Assembly (NCBI GenBank): GCA_011319805.1
Contig: SJRY01000294.1
Location: forward strand, 1 to 64,000
Origin: Macrocybe gigantea
Taxonomy: Eukaryota; Basidiomycota; Agaricomycetes; Agaricales; Callistosporiaceae
DNA length: 64,000 bases
Reading direction: 5' to 3'
Part shown: piece by piece, positions 44,281-54,176 of the stretch
How the letters are laid out: every line of letters starts with the position of its first letter
Numbering within the stretch: the stretch's first letter is position 1
Notes under the pieces: model-generated
The model's input: the letters and a program-made list of their open reading frames with translations, nothing else
Databases searched by the model: none
Told to the model about the DNA's origin: nothing
Program-made: the position numbers and the translations under genes

Positions 44281-45912
44281 ATGCCCCGCGTCCCAGGTGT
44301 TCCCGATGATATCTCCTTACAGTACGTTCGTCAAGCCATTCACTGCAAGTCTTCCCTAAAATAAAGTTCCATGACACAGAACAGGGCCTATGGTAAGTCG
44401 TGACGTCCTTTGGTGATTTGCAAGCCGACATGCGATGGCCTATACAGCTGCTGGGCAACCTGTTTGGCTATGGGCTTTTCGGTATCTTGACTGTGCAGAT
44501 ATGTAAGTGAGCTCTTTGATATTCATCCTTCAGGTATTGTCGCTGACCTCTACCTAGTCATTTACTACCACGCGTTCCCACAGGACCACCGATACATGAA
44601 AATCCTAGGTCAGCAATATATGCTGTCATCCGACGTCTTATTTATGTCTCGCCGTAGTTTGGATGACGTATTTTATCGACACCTCATCACGGTGTTTGCC
44701 ACCATAGCAGCATGGAACGTGCTTGCGGCCGGCTGGGGGAATACTGCGACACTAACGCCTCTGGATTGGCCATTCACAGGACTCCCTTTTTTGTCAGCAC
44801 TGGGTGGGTTCCATTTCCTTGCTGTTGGGATCATCATCATCTATTGATATAGTCGCATCGATGATACACTTTTTCTTCGCCTGGCGCATCCTAAAATTAC
44901 GACGGTCATACGTCATTCCGGCTATTATCTGTCTCGTAAGTAGTGCCACGCAGTGCTGAAGAAAGAGACCTCTCATAGGAGACTAGATTTCGCTAGTCAG
45001 TCTCGGAATGGCAACGTTTTGTGGAATACATGTAAGGGTCAGATATAAGGTGTTGCCAACTTTCACTGATCGGCAGACAGGGACGCTCGTTAGGCTTGGT
45101 CCACTTGAGCAAATTAAAGCCATTTGTTATTGTGCGTCGCCGCTTGGATTCTTGTTTGTGTCGCTTCATTGCGAGGCAGATCTGGCTAGGTGGTAGCACC
45201 TTAGTTGATGTCGCTATCACCCTGGTCATGGTTATTATTGTATGTGCAGCTCTAACTGGGATTGCGGTCATTGCTGAACCCGGATGTCTTCTAGCTCTTC
45301 CGAGCAAAGAACACTACCGTCTTTGCAAACACGACGTCTGGTATATCTAAACTCATCACCGTCACAGTGGAGACCGGCATGACGACAGCAGTGGGAGCTC
45401 TTGTGGAACTCGTTCTCTTTGTCGCATATCCAAACAATAATCTTCACTTTCTAGTGTAGTCTCAGATCTTTTCAAGAGGTTCCTGCTAAAAAAAGTTGCT
45501 CTAGGTTTCTGATGCTAGCAAAACTGTGCGCCAAATCATCTGGTTATTCACAAAACTGCAGCTTGACGGTTACATGTCCTCAGGTACTCAAACACTCTTT
45601 TGGCTACGCTGAACTCCCGCTCTACTTTCAACCAAGACAACCGCATCGCAAAACCAGCACTTTGGAATGATGAATCAACGCGATCAGGTCAGTCAGCTGG
45701 CTCCGTGACAGTGTCGACACAATACCGGTCGCGAGGTCCACCGCCGACAGGCGTACAAATTTCAACCGTAACCGAACGCCGAGATGACATGGAGATGTAT
45801 ATTATAGATGTAGGTTTAAACTCTATTTTGTTTCTGGCAAGTTTTTGACGTAAATATATAGAAGGACGCGCCTTATCGTGGAATGTCTGTGAAAGGTCCA
45901 ACGCTCGTGTAA
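44281..45912 (+). CDS. DUF6534 seven-helix membrane protein (copy H), one frameshift
   Basis: Third DUF6534 gene, plus strand. Exon plan equals copy A: MPRVPGVPDDISLQ, TGPM mini-exon, LLGNLFGYGLFGILTVQ, YYHAFPQDHRYMKIL, WMTYFIDT, then TVFATIAAWNVLAAGWG, WPFTGLPFLSALG, IHFFFAWRILKL, LGLVHLSKLKPFVI, IWLGGSTLVDVAIT, YSNTLLATLNSR, VQISTVTERRDDMEMY and a final exon ending GPTLV-TAA at 45910-45912. At 44681-44685 (ACCTC) one C seems lost between FIDT and LITVFATIAAW; both flanks are well conserved. Closest to copy A, sharing the tail motifs (TERR-DIEM; terminal LV) that copy C lacks. Role unknown. Confidence 0.7.
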
Positions 45913-46543
45913 GATCTTAAAGATACCATTTGGCCGTGTTGGTTTTACCTATCTGCTGCGCACCGGGACCCTTTCCTTATGGTTTCGTGGCTAATCCCTT
46001 TCACCATTAATACCGCCATCGGGACATTGGGACATTGATTGGCACATTATACCACGTTCCATAGTGACGCTCGTATTGCGACATCAAGATGGTATGATGC
46101 TCCATCATGAGCGAGGCGCCTACTGCACTGCCCACTTGGAATTATGTTACAACATCGCGTCGAGCATAATGGACAGTTTTCCAGTCGGTCCTTTTATGTA
46201 TTTCGGGAATGAGATATTAGAGCATCTCATTTTTATTGTGATGCAAGCCTGGAAGACAGCAGCGGTGAGTCACTTGTCGACAGAAGCGACTTGGGCGCTG
46301 ATACAAAATCGACGGCCTCTGGAAAAGTGAGGGCGTAGAGATTCTGACGATGAATGGTGAATGTCTCTGGACTCATGCAACGCTCAAAATTGAGATATTG
46401 AGAATTGAAATGTGTTTGGGTATCCGGCATCCATAATTATACGCGGTCAATGGACAAACACGTTCACAAAAAAGACATTCTTCGAACCTCAACCAATTTT
46501 TTCGTCTCTTATTGCCGAAAGCAGAGCATTTATATTTGAAACG
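45913..46543. other. Intergenic region
   Basis: About 630 bp between the DUF6534 gene and the ST7/MYND gene. No coding or RNA signal seen. Confidence 0.35.
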
Positions 46544-48099
46544 ATGAACAAACGATTTGGGATGGAGGCTTCGCTGGGCATTGGAGGTGGAACGGTTTCG
46601 AAGCGGTCCCAAAAAAGTTTGCTGTCATCACGCTCATGGGTACACGCATACCACTTACACTCAACTTTACCATTTCAGCCTCGAGAAAGCCGAGAACCTC
46701 TGTCGCAGGGGCAGGCCTTGGATGCTATTCCATATCTCGAAGCATCTGTAGGACAGTCCGAACAACCTTGACGCCGTCATCCAATTGGCATTTTTGACCA
46801 CGAGGCCGAACGCGATCAAGATCTTGGAAAAGGCGGAGGGTATTGGTGAGGGTATATATATGTACATCCAAAGACTTTCACTACAACAAATGGTCCTTAG
46901 GTCGGACAACTTTGAAACGAGGATTCGGCGATGACTTTTTCGAAAGTAATCAATCTGTGGGCCGATTCTGGGCAATCCTGGAAACACGTCCATATCTTCG
47001 GGTCCTCCAGGCACTTGTGAGGCTGTATTTTGAGGAAGGCCGATACCAGGATTCTGCGTAATCTCTCGAATGATTTTCTTCTCAGACTGGTATTGATGTT
47101 CGCTACTAATCCAGAAACACGATAATCGAGATGCTTCGACTATGCCCGGGAGACAATCTGGGACAACGGACTTGGCTTGGATCTATTTTGATACGTGTGG
47201 GGCGATATGCAGACGCTCTCCATTTTGCTCAGATGTGGCTCCACCCATGGGCCCGAGAAGGGAAAATTCCTCCTCGTGGCGGCACCGCATTTGAATCACC
47301 CTCTCCGGACCCGATGCCCACTGAGCAGGAAGAATCCTACTCACGATTCGGGCCCGGTAATATTATGCACACCGCGCTCTGGCATCTTTCCATCTATGGG
47401 GCGACACCCCACAGTCTCGGCAGTACCTCAAGCTCGCCGCGATGGCGAATCGCAATATCTTGCTGAAAATATTAGCGCGAGTTCCACGGCCCAGTCAGTT
47501 CCATCCTCACTTTGCAAAAGAGACCAAATCTCACGCCTGACCTCCGACCTGCTAGGTGAACTGAACATGCAGCCACGTGCACCAAATGGACCTGAGGATG
47601 CTCAGGATTATCTCTGGCTTACTCAGGACCTGTGGATGGAGGCCGAAGTTTGGGAATGGGCGAACACTAGCCAAGATGTTAAGAAAGTTATTCTCAAGGT
47701 CTGCAGCCGAGAAGAATGCTCTGTCACTGAGACGAGAGTGGCCGAGTTCAAACGCTGTGGGGCATGCCATCAGGTCCGTATCATAGTCGGACTTTGCTCT
47801 AGAAGAGTTTTGATTTTGTATTAACGACGCCATGTCAGGTGTCGTACTGCAGCCCTGAATGCCAGAAGATGGACTGGCCGAATCACAAATCAGGTGTGTA
47901 ACCAGTCCTTTTCGAGCTCAGGCCTTGATATGTATCTCCTGTTCTCAAAGATTGCCACAAGCACAAGCAACTGAAAGAGATAAGGCGATCAATTGCGAAA
48001 GGAAAAATACCTACGGACAGCGAGGTGCCGACGTTTTTCGCTGATTTCTCGGAAAAAGGAAGCGTCCTCCGGAGTGCGACAGGTGAAAGAATGGGCTAG
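46544..48099 (+). CDS. ST7-like protein with C-terminal MYND zinc finger, disrupted
   Basis: Reads as a fungal protein that joins an ST7-like helical repeat region to a MYND finger. Segments: MNKRFGMEASLGIGGG, SLEKAENLCRRGRPWMLFHI, NNLDAVIQLAFL, LQALVRLYFEEGRYQDS, WLGSILIRVGRYADALHFA, ILLKILARVPRPSELN, NGPEDAQDYLWLTQDLWM, then the finger CSREEC ... RCGACHQVSYCSPECQKMDW with NHKSDCHK, ending GERMG-TAG at 48097-48099. MYND fingers usually mediate protein contacts. Defects: an in-frame TAG at 46749-46751 inside a conserved stretch, and frame slips near 46590 and 47374. The slips match the window-wide pattern; the stop codon does not, so this copy may be a true pseudogene or carry a read error of another kind. 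Confidence 0.65.
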
Positions 48100-48546
48100 G
48101 GGCATCGTAGGCAAGTAAGAGCTGGGAACGCTCTTGGCCTATCTCACGAGATGACAGGTAACAGCTTACGCGCTATCATCCGTGTGATTCCCTTGAGGAC
48201 GTGCAGGCCTCGACCACTCGATACTGCACTGCAAGTTCTATTGTTCGCTCACCAGACTCACCATGCTGTTGGGTCTTGAGACAATCTGGCTTTTCATGGA
48301 ACACATCTTACTACGTCGCCTGCGCTATTTTTTGTCTTGCATACGGATACATATGATACATATTAGCGTTCTCATCGTCGGACAAGGGCGAAAAACCGAA
48401 ACGATACATCTCAGGCCAGTTCATGATGACGATGGTCAGGGTCGAGGTTGCATGGAACTAGGTGTTTGGCATTTGCTTTGCCACACAACAGCTCCAAACA
48501 CGTCCAGAAAATTTCTGTTCCTTGCAAAGCGTGCCAGTGATCTTCA
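48100..48546. other. Intergenic region
   Basis: About 450 bp between the ST7/MYND gene and the mitochondrial ribosomal protein gene. No gene seen. Confidence 0.35.
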
Positions 48547-49008
48547 ATGTTACTTCTGGCGCCATTCATTCGGTCGAGTCTTAGTCCTCTCAGAACGCCT
48601 GCAGTTACTACCCAGACAAGGGCAGTCTCAAATTCGCCTTATGGGAGGACTCATGTCTGGAAACGACGGCCACCTGTGCTTCCCAACCCCGTCGTGCCCA
48701 AATTCCCTCAGAAAGTGATTCGCTCGGATGGCTCTTCGTTTATCCATTGGACAACATCGCCGAGGTCTATCTTACGCCTGACCAGGGACACTACCAACAA
48801 TCCTATCTGGAATATGAGCGTCTGGAACGCCGATAACGCCGTGGAGGAGGAGAGCGCCCACACGGGTAGGTTGGGGCGGTTCACCCGAAGATTTGAAGAG
48901 TTGGGAGAGGACCTTGCCAGTATGGAGTCGCTCGAAAGCGCAATACCCACTGGCACTGTGGCGGCGAAAGATTCGGACTTTGTCAGGAAAAAGAAAAGCA
49001 AGCAATAA
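48547..49008 (+). CDS. MRPL36: Mitochondrial large-subunit ribosomal protein bL31m
   Basis: Single-exon protein of 153 residues, a component of the mitochondrial 54S ribosomal subunit. The Arg/Ser-rich N-terminus MLLLAPFIRSSLSPLRTP is a mitochondrial presequence. The L31 core holds KVIRSDGSSFIHWTTSPRS and ILRLTRDTTNNPIWN, which are diagnostic for fungal bL31m (yeast Mrpl36 type). The C-terminal third is acidic/basic mixed and ends VRKKKSKQ. No disruption. Confidence 0.88.
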   Translation: MLLLAPFIRSSLSPLRTPAVTTQTRAVSNSPYGRTHVWKRRPPVLPNPVVPKFPQKVIRSDGSSFIHWTTSPRSILRLTRDTTNNPIWNMSVWNADNAVEEESAHTGRLGRFTRRFEELGEDLASMESLESAIPTGTVAAKDSDFVRKKKSKQ

Positions 49009-49538
49009 GCCAAGACTTCCGGTGTGCGTTGATTGTTGTCCGCCTTGGAAGTTCACACTGATAATTATCGACGCTTTCAGGACAGATGCCCCACCATGTC
49101 ATTTGTCTATGTATCTGCACCTCTTGGCCGAGGATATAACGCGCTTCACCCCATGTGCGATATACGAAATGCATGGATACTACTCGCTTAATCAGGTTCT
49201 GCCGCAGTTGATTGGACGATTCATCTCATTGCTCTGGAACACTTGTAAATGGAGTATTGGAAGGAGCTGGTTGCCACAATGACAAACACTTCAGATATAA
49301 CTGTCGCTATACCGCTATCATGAGCGATGTGGCAACTTTCCATGTGCCACAATTGGGCAGCCACAATCATTAGAGGTTCATTGTAATGTCCGTGGTGGTA
49401 TTTCAGGGCGGATCCGATAGTGTAGCTCATCCAATTAATGGTGTAAGAGACTTTGCGGACCCAGTAAGGCTTTCAGTTATACTTGGTCCATCACCTGCCA
49501 CGTCTTCAGTCATTCTGATACCTTTGATTGCAATCACC
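49009..49538. other. Intergenic region
   Basis: About 530 bp. The open frame of the following gene extends back to 49386, but that extension lacks similarity to the FolB fold and is probably leader sequence. Otherwise nothing seen. Confidence 0.35.
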
Positions 49539-50395
49539 ATGTCCCCGTCCAGCGCGTTGCCTTGTTCGTCTCCGACCGATGTCGTCTTCGTCGATACCTT
49601 GCATCTTTCCGTCAACGTTGGCCCGGATTGTTGGAACCGGCGCAGGCCCCAATTGGCGGAGGTGTCCATCTATCTCCATCTCCAAGATTCATCCCTCGAC
49701 AAGGCGGGCACGTCGGACAATGTCCTCGATTCCGTGCACTACGGTCACCTTGCGAAAGCCATCACGAAGCTTGTGGAGCGGGAGGCTTCTTTTGAAAGTG
49801 TTTGCGCCTTGATCAGTGCGGTCGCGATGGAGGCGTTCACGTTGGCCGGTCACGCGGCCTCCCATGTGAGAGTAGTGCTGGGGCTCCCAAAACTGATTCC
49901 TCTCGCCGAGGGGTTCGTCGTGGATGCGACCTTGACCCACCAAGAGGCGAAGAACATGTTATATTCGAAGAAAGTCACCATCAAAGACCTCGTTCTTCCT
50001 GTCATCATCGGCGTCAACCCGCCAGAGCGAGAGGCGAAACAACGGGTTATCAACAATATAACATTACTTGAATGTCCGGGCATGCATGAAGATCTTGATT
50101 ACCCAGCCATAGTGACTGATCTAGTCAAGGTGAGTTGTTTGAATAGCTTTTTTTTTTTTTTTTATTCGTCGCCCCTTGCTCATTTTGTCCGTCGAAGAAT
50201 ATGGAAGCATCCTCACATTTTACGCTCGAAAAATATATCCTGGAGGTTGTCCGCGCTGCATGCTTGTCCTCTGAACACATCGAAATGGTGACTGTATGCG
50301 CTCAGAAACCGTCGGCTTTGAGCTTCGCGAATACCTCTGGTGTGCAAATATCGAGACGTCGAACGGCTTTCCTTTCCCATAACGATGCGGTTTAA
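49539..50395 (+). CDS. Dihydroneopterin aldolase-like protein (FolB fold), stand-alone
   Basis: 262 residues in two exons (49539-50129, 50198-50395). Two FolB-type halves are visible: the first has VVFVDTLHLSVNVGPDCWNR and LDSVHYGHLAKAITKLVE; the second has VTIKDLVLPVIIGVNPPERE and SSHFTLEKYILEVVRAA. The pattern (D-L....G...E....Q.......; then hYg.l.k.i...ve...f.t.E.la) matches dihydroneopterin aldolase, which cleaves dihydroneopterin in folate synthesis. In many fungi this domain pair is the N-terminal part of a trifunctional Fol1 with HPPK and DHPS domains; here the stop codon directly follows and no such domains occur downstream. The intron contains a run of 16 T (50148-50163). Enzyme activity is inferred from fold only. 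Confidence 0.78.
50148..50163 (+). repeat. T16 homopolymer in FolB intron
   Basis: Sixteen consecutive T within the intron of the FolB-like gene, between donor and acceptor, acting as an extreme polypyrimidine tract. Length is likely to be misread or polymorphic. Confidence 0.8.
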
Positions 50396-51439
50396 CTGTG
50401 GCTATAATTCTGGAGATATTGCTCGTGCTTCTTCAAGGCGTGTTTCCGCCGAAGTATGTTGATCCGCTCTCATTCCCCTGCCATGCTTCATGCCACTCCT
50501 GCAACTTCTGCAACTTCCACATGCTCATCGTCATCATTACACCGTACCTGAGGTTTGCGTATACATTCATTCAATCGTTCAACGGCTCGGACCATGTCAA
50601 GCGACCAAAAGTTCGCATGTTCGCCGGTTGACAGTTTCTGCTCCGCCAATGCACGAATGATTGGATGCATAGAATGATGCCCGACGATCCGGGGTCGATA
50701 TATGCTATCACGTCCCAGAGTTCACTTTGCGGTGCCCTACTGTCAGTGAACCTCAGAACTGCGCACAGAATGCATTGATGCTTTTCTCGACATATATCTC
50801 CCGATACAACAAGCATTCCGTTCCTTTATCACGTTCTCACTTCCCACAGCGAATAGATTCGGGATATTGCAAGACCTATCCACATGCTCGCTCACACAAG
50901 TCGCCCAGCGTAGCTGCTCTGGGAGGACAAGAATGATTATGAAACGTATCCCTCGTGGTACTTCACGGAGCGCCGCTTCATTTGACTGATTTCAAGATGA
51001 GACGGATTGTAAAAATCCACGCCGCACACCATCAAATCAAACCGGATGCAATTTCGGGTTCCTGCCAGTCATACACTGATGGTACCGCACAAGCCACTCT
51101 TGATCCGCAGACTCCGCATATTGTCCGCGTTTCATCCCCTGCGAGGCACGTCTCTGGTAGGTTTTCTCTCCAATGGATCAAGATACGACGCTTGGTGCGT
51201 CGTGAAATGCCATTTACGAAGCCCTGTTGCGGCTGTCTCGTCCGTAGTATATCATTCGAAGCAAGACCGCGGCATGATGAAGATTAGTACTCCACCAATG
51301 CCAGCTATCCGCAAATTGGGTCTCCTAAACGGTTCTCACGTCATGATCGTCCATTACACACGCAGGAAGCTATGGTCATTCTGTTCTTTGGCCTACAAAA
51401 AGGTCACGTCCCAGTCCCACGGCAATATTGATGCATTCC
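50396..51439. other. Convergent intergenic region
   Basis: About 1 kb between the FolB-like gene and the end of orphan membrane protein 2. Frames up to 150 codons exist (51046-51504, plus) but overlap the coding strand of the neighbour and lack motifs. No gene called. Confidence 0.35.
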
Positions 51440-53188
51440 TTATGGAGTGTAAACCAAGTTCTCGGCAGGTGAGGAAGGTCGTGAAGTGCCACTCGGACGA
51501 GTAGCCATGTCATAAGCGTCGTGCTCTCCATCCGCCCTGAAAGACCCATGTCACTCAGATGGGCCATGACGAAAGCATCAACGTACCAATAACGCATAAG
51601 CCCTATCAGCATTTTGAAAACTTCGGCGACCGGCTGGATAGACATGACGATTGCCAGCATCTGACCATAGCTCCAATTGTTGGCGTTGTCTGAGAAATTA
51701 AGTTGCAACGTGGCCTCGATGCGATGGATCAGGAATGCGATGATAGCGAAGGCCCCGATCGCTCTTTGGCACCGAGGGACGCGCAACACCGTTCGGAGCT
51801 GTGGTGCAACCCATCTTGCCCACTGACGAATATTTCGATGCTGGCACGGTGGGGGATGTCGTAGCGGCTGAAGATAGTCCTTGAGGCAAGAGCCATCGCA
51901 CAACCAACGAGCAATGCTGCCTGATGCCCTCGCCACGGTGCCTCCATCCTTCGGCACGAGTTGAATAATATCAAACCAGCTCGTTTCGACTCGTCTCTTC
52001 CATTTTTGTTTATGCCGACGAGAAAAGACAGCCAGAATAGTCTGCAAATAAATCGGCGGCCCGAAGAACCACAGGATATCGGCAAGGTGATATGAACCTG
52101 CCACGAGAGCGACGAAAAGGTCCACGGTCTGACTCAGGACACCAGCTGCATGAGTCCTGATGGGACCAAATGCGACAAGTACACAGGTGTTGCATTGGGG
52201 TTCGCTGCCAAAGCACGGTGCTTTGAACGAGAGGTATACCGTCATCACTAGATAAAGCAGAAGACGGAGCTGATCCAACAAGTATAAAGCTGGTTTAGAC
52301 TTGACCTCGTTTAATCCCGCTAGATAGAGCGGCAGCAGTATCGTCGTCGTGAGGGAAGTTATGGCATTGGCATGCGCCAGACTAAGCTTGCCCTGACACC
52401 ACAAGATGCCGCCACATAGAATCAGGCTAAACGATGTGAGACTGATTGATGCTCGGACATCAGCCATATCCCGGGAGGAGAATCCAAGCAATATGGCGCC
52501 GCAGATTGCTTGGACATAGAACGCAACGCGTACCTGTCTAAAGGGATTTATCTTCATTTTGTATGCATATATATGGAAGCCTACCAACCCCGACGCCGAC
52601 AATGTCTGGATCTTCATTGACATTACATGTTAGTATGATCTCTGGAGGGACGTGACACAAGTGCTGACACTAACCGGCTTGCACAACACACGAGTCCGTG
52701 CATGGTGTTATGACTGGACAAGCGCTGTGGTTGATTTTGTCCTTTGTATTGGGCAATAGGCGGATAATCAATATAATCCAAAATCCGTAGACCGCGAGGA
52801 GAACGAGTACGACAAGGGACCACGCATAGGCTGTCACCAACCAGAGGGGCTTTCTGTATTTTGGCGTATTAGAATTCAGATAATGTAGACGCCACTATGA
52901 AGCATTCAACCTACTCCCGAAGCCATGAAGGCACGATATCTTGCAGTTTGAATATACCCCTACCCGAACGGTTTCAAGGTTAGCATTGGAATCGTCGTTG
53001 AGAACGTCAGCGCTCTCGTTACGGAATCGATCACTGGAGTTCGTTGAGGATGGGGGAGCATGGGTATGTGGGGTTCTTGGTCGTATGCCTCGTAGTCGTT
53101 AGCGGGAGCAGCATCACAAGTTAAGGCAACTCGCAAATCGGGACCCTCGTGGTAACTAGGCACTGTATCGGCACGGTGGGGATGCCAT
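51440..53188 (-). CDS. Orphan multi-pass membrane protein (family member 2)
   Basis: Paralogue of 32494-34128 with the same helices and introns: WSLVVLVLLAVYGFWIILII, Cys cluster CPVITPCTDSCVV, DPDIVGVG, then VRVAFYVQAICGAILLGFS, LSLAHANAITSLTTTILL, LDQLRLLLYLVMTVYL, CFGSEPQCNTC, WVAPQLRTVLRVPRCQRAIG and YGQMLAIVMSIQPVAEVF. After RYW I place an intron as in copy 1, giving a polar tail ending at TAA 51440-51442; without the intron the frame would run to 51376. The main body is intact here where copy 1 has a frameshift. The N-terminal exon is uncertain: joining PANDYEAYDQEPHIPML to SSTNSSDRFRNES needs one more G/C in a run at 53053-53057, and the ATG at 53188 is only a candidate. No known domain. 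Confidence 0.68.
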
Positions 53189-54176
53189 CTAGCCCTCTTT
53201 CCTTCTTTCTAACACGGCTCGAGAGTGGAATCGCAGTAGACACCGACTCAGGCCATGTCCACAGTCATCCCACATAATTCCCTGGGGGGTTGGGGTTGGG
53301 GTTGCAAGCCTGGTTCATCGTTGCTTGCATTGAATCGAGGCATCTCGTGAAGGCAAATTTGCACGACATCAAAGACCCTGTTCGCTCTTGACCTGTTTCG
53401 ATCAAAACGAGGCATGCCATAACCGCTATCTGATCCCGGATCGTGCATAAAGACCAAGCTCGCTCCGCACTACATACACAATGTGCCAGGTTGATTCCGA
53501 GAGGCGACCTGAGAAGGAGAAGCAGCCTATTCCATGCGAGTTGTTTTCACGGACTCAGCCAACCAACTCAAAATGCTGACCTATCGAGCCCATGGGTAAC
53601 ATCGCTCGTCCTGCTGCCGTCATGCATGTCAGATACGCGTTACAAGCGAGAGTTGAAACAGGCACTTGTACGTAGCCCCAGAGCAAGTTCAACTAAGGTG
53701 AGTGGACAGAATGAACATGCCAATCGTTGGATTCAAATGTTGAATGGGACCGCAAAGCGCCAAAAATAATGGTAATATACCCAGAGCTGTCTTCTTTCTA
53801 CATTTTCAAGCCAATATACTACACAGCGCGAAGAGTCCGTTTACAAGGTTTAAGAAACGATGAACGAAAAGGTTAGATGTAAAACGGAATTTCCTTCACG
53901 TCGGAGAGGTCGATACAACAAAGAGCATGTAGACACACATTCGCACGAGATCAAGAAAGACAAAGAGGCAGCGCAGCAGGCGGATGAGTCGAGATGCGCG
54001 TCTTTTTGTCATGGCCTCGGCGAAAAAAAAAAAAGACGGATCCATCTGTGTTTTCCATCCGAGGGTAGTGAGAGGCGGATTCTCTATCAATGATTGATCC
54101 GGTTGCATATGTTGAGATTCCACAATCGAAAAGACGAACGAGATGGGAGGGTCCAGGAATGGATCTGTTACAGTAT
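53189..54176. other. Intergenic region
   Basis: About 1 kb between the orphan membrane gene and the trehalose gene. Short frames only on both strands. Nothing recognised. Confidence 0.35.
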
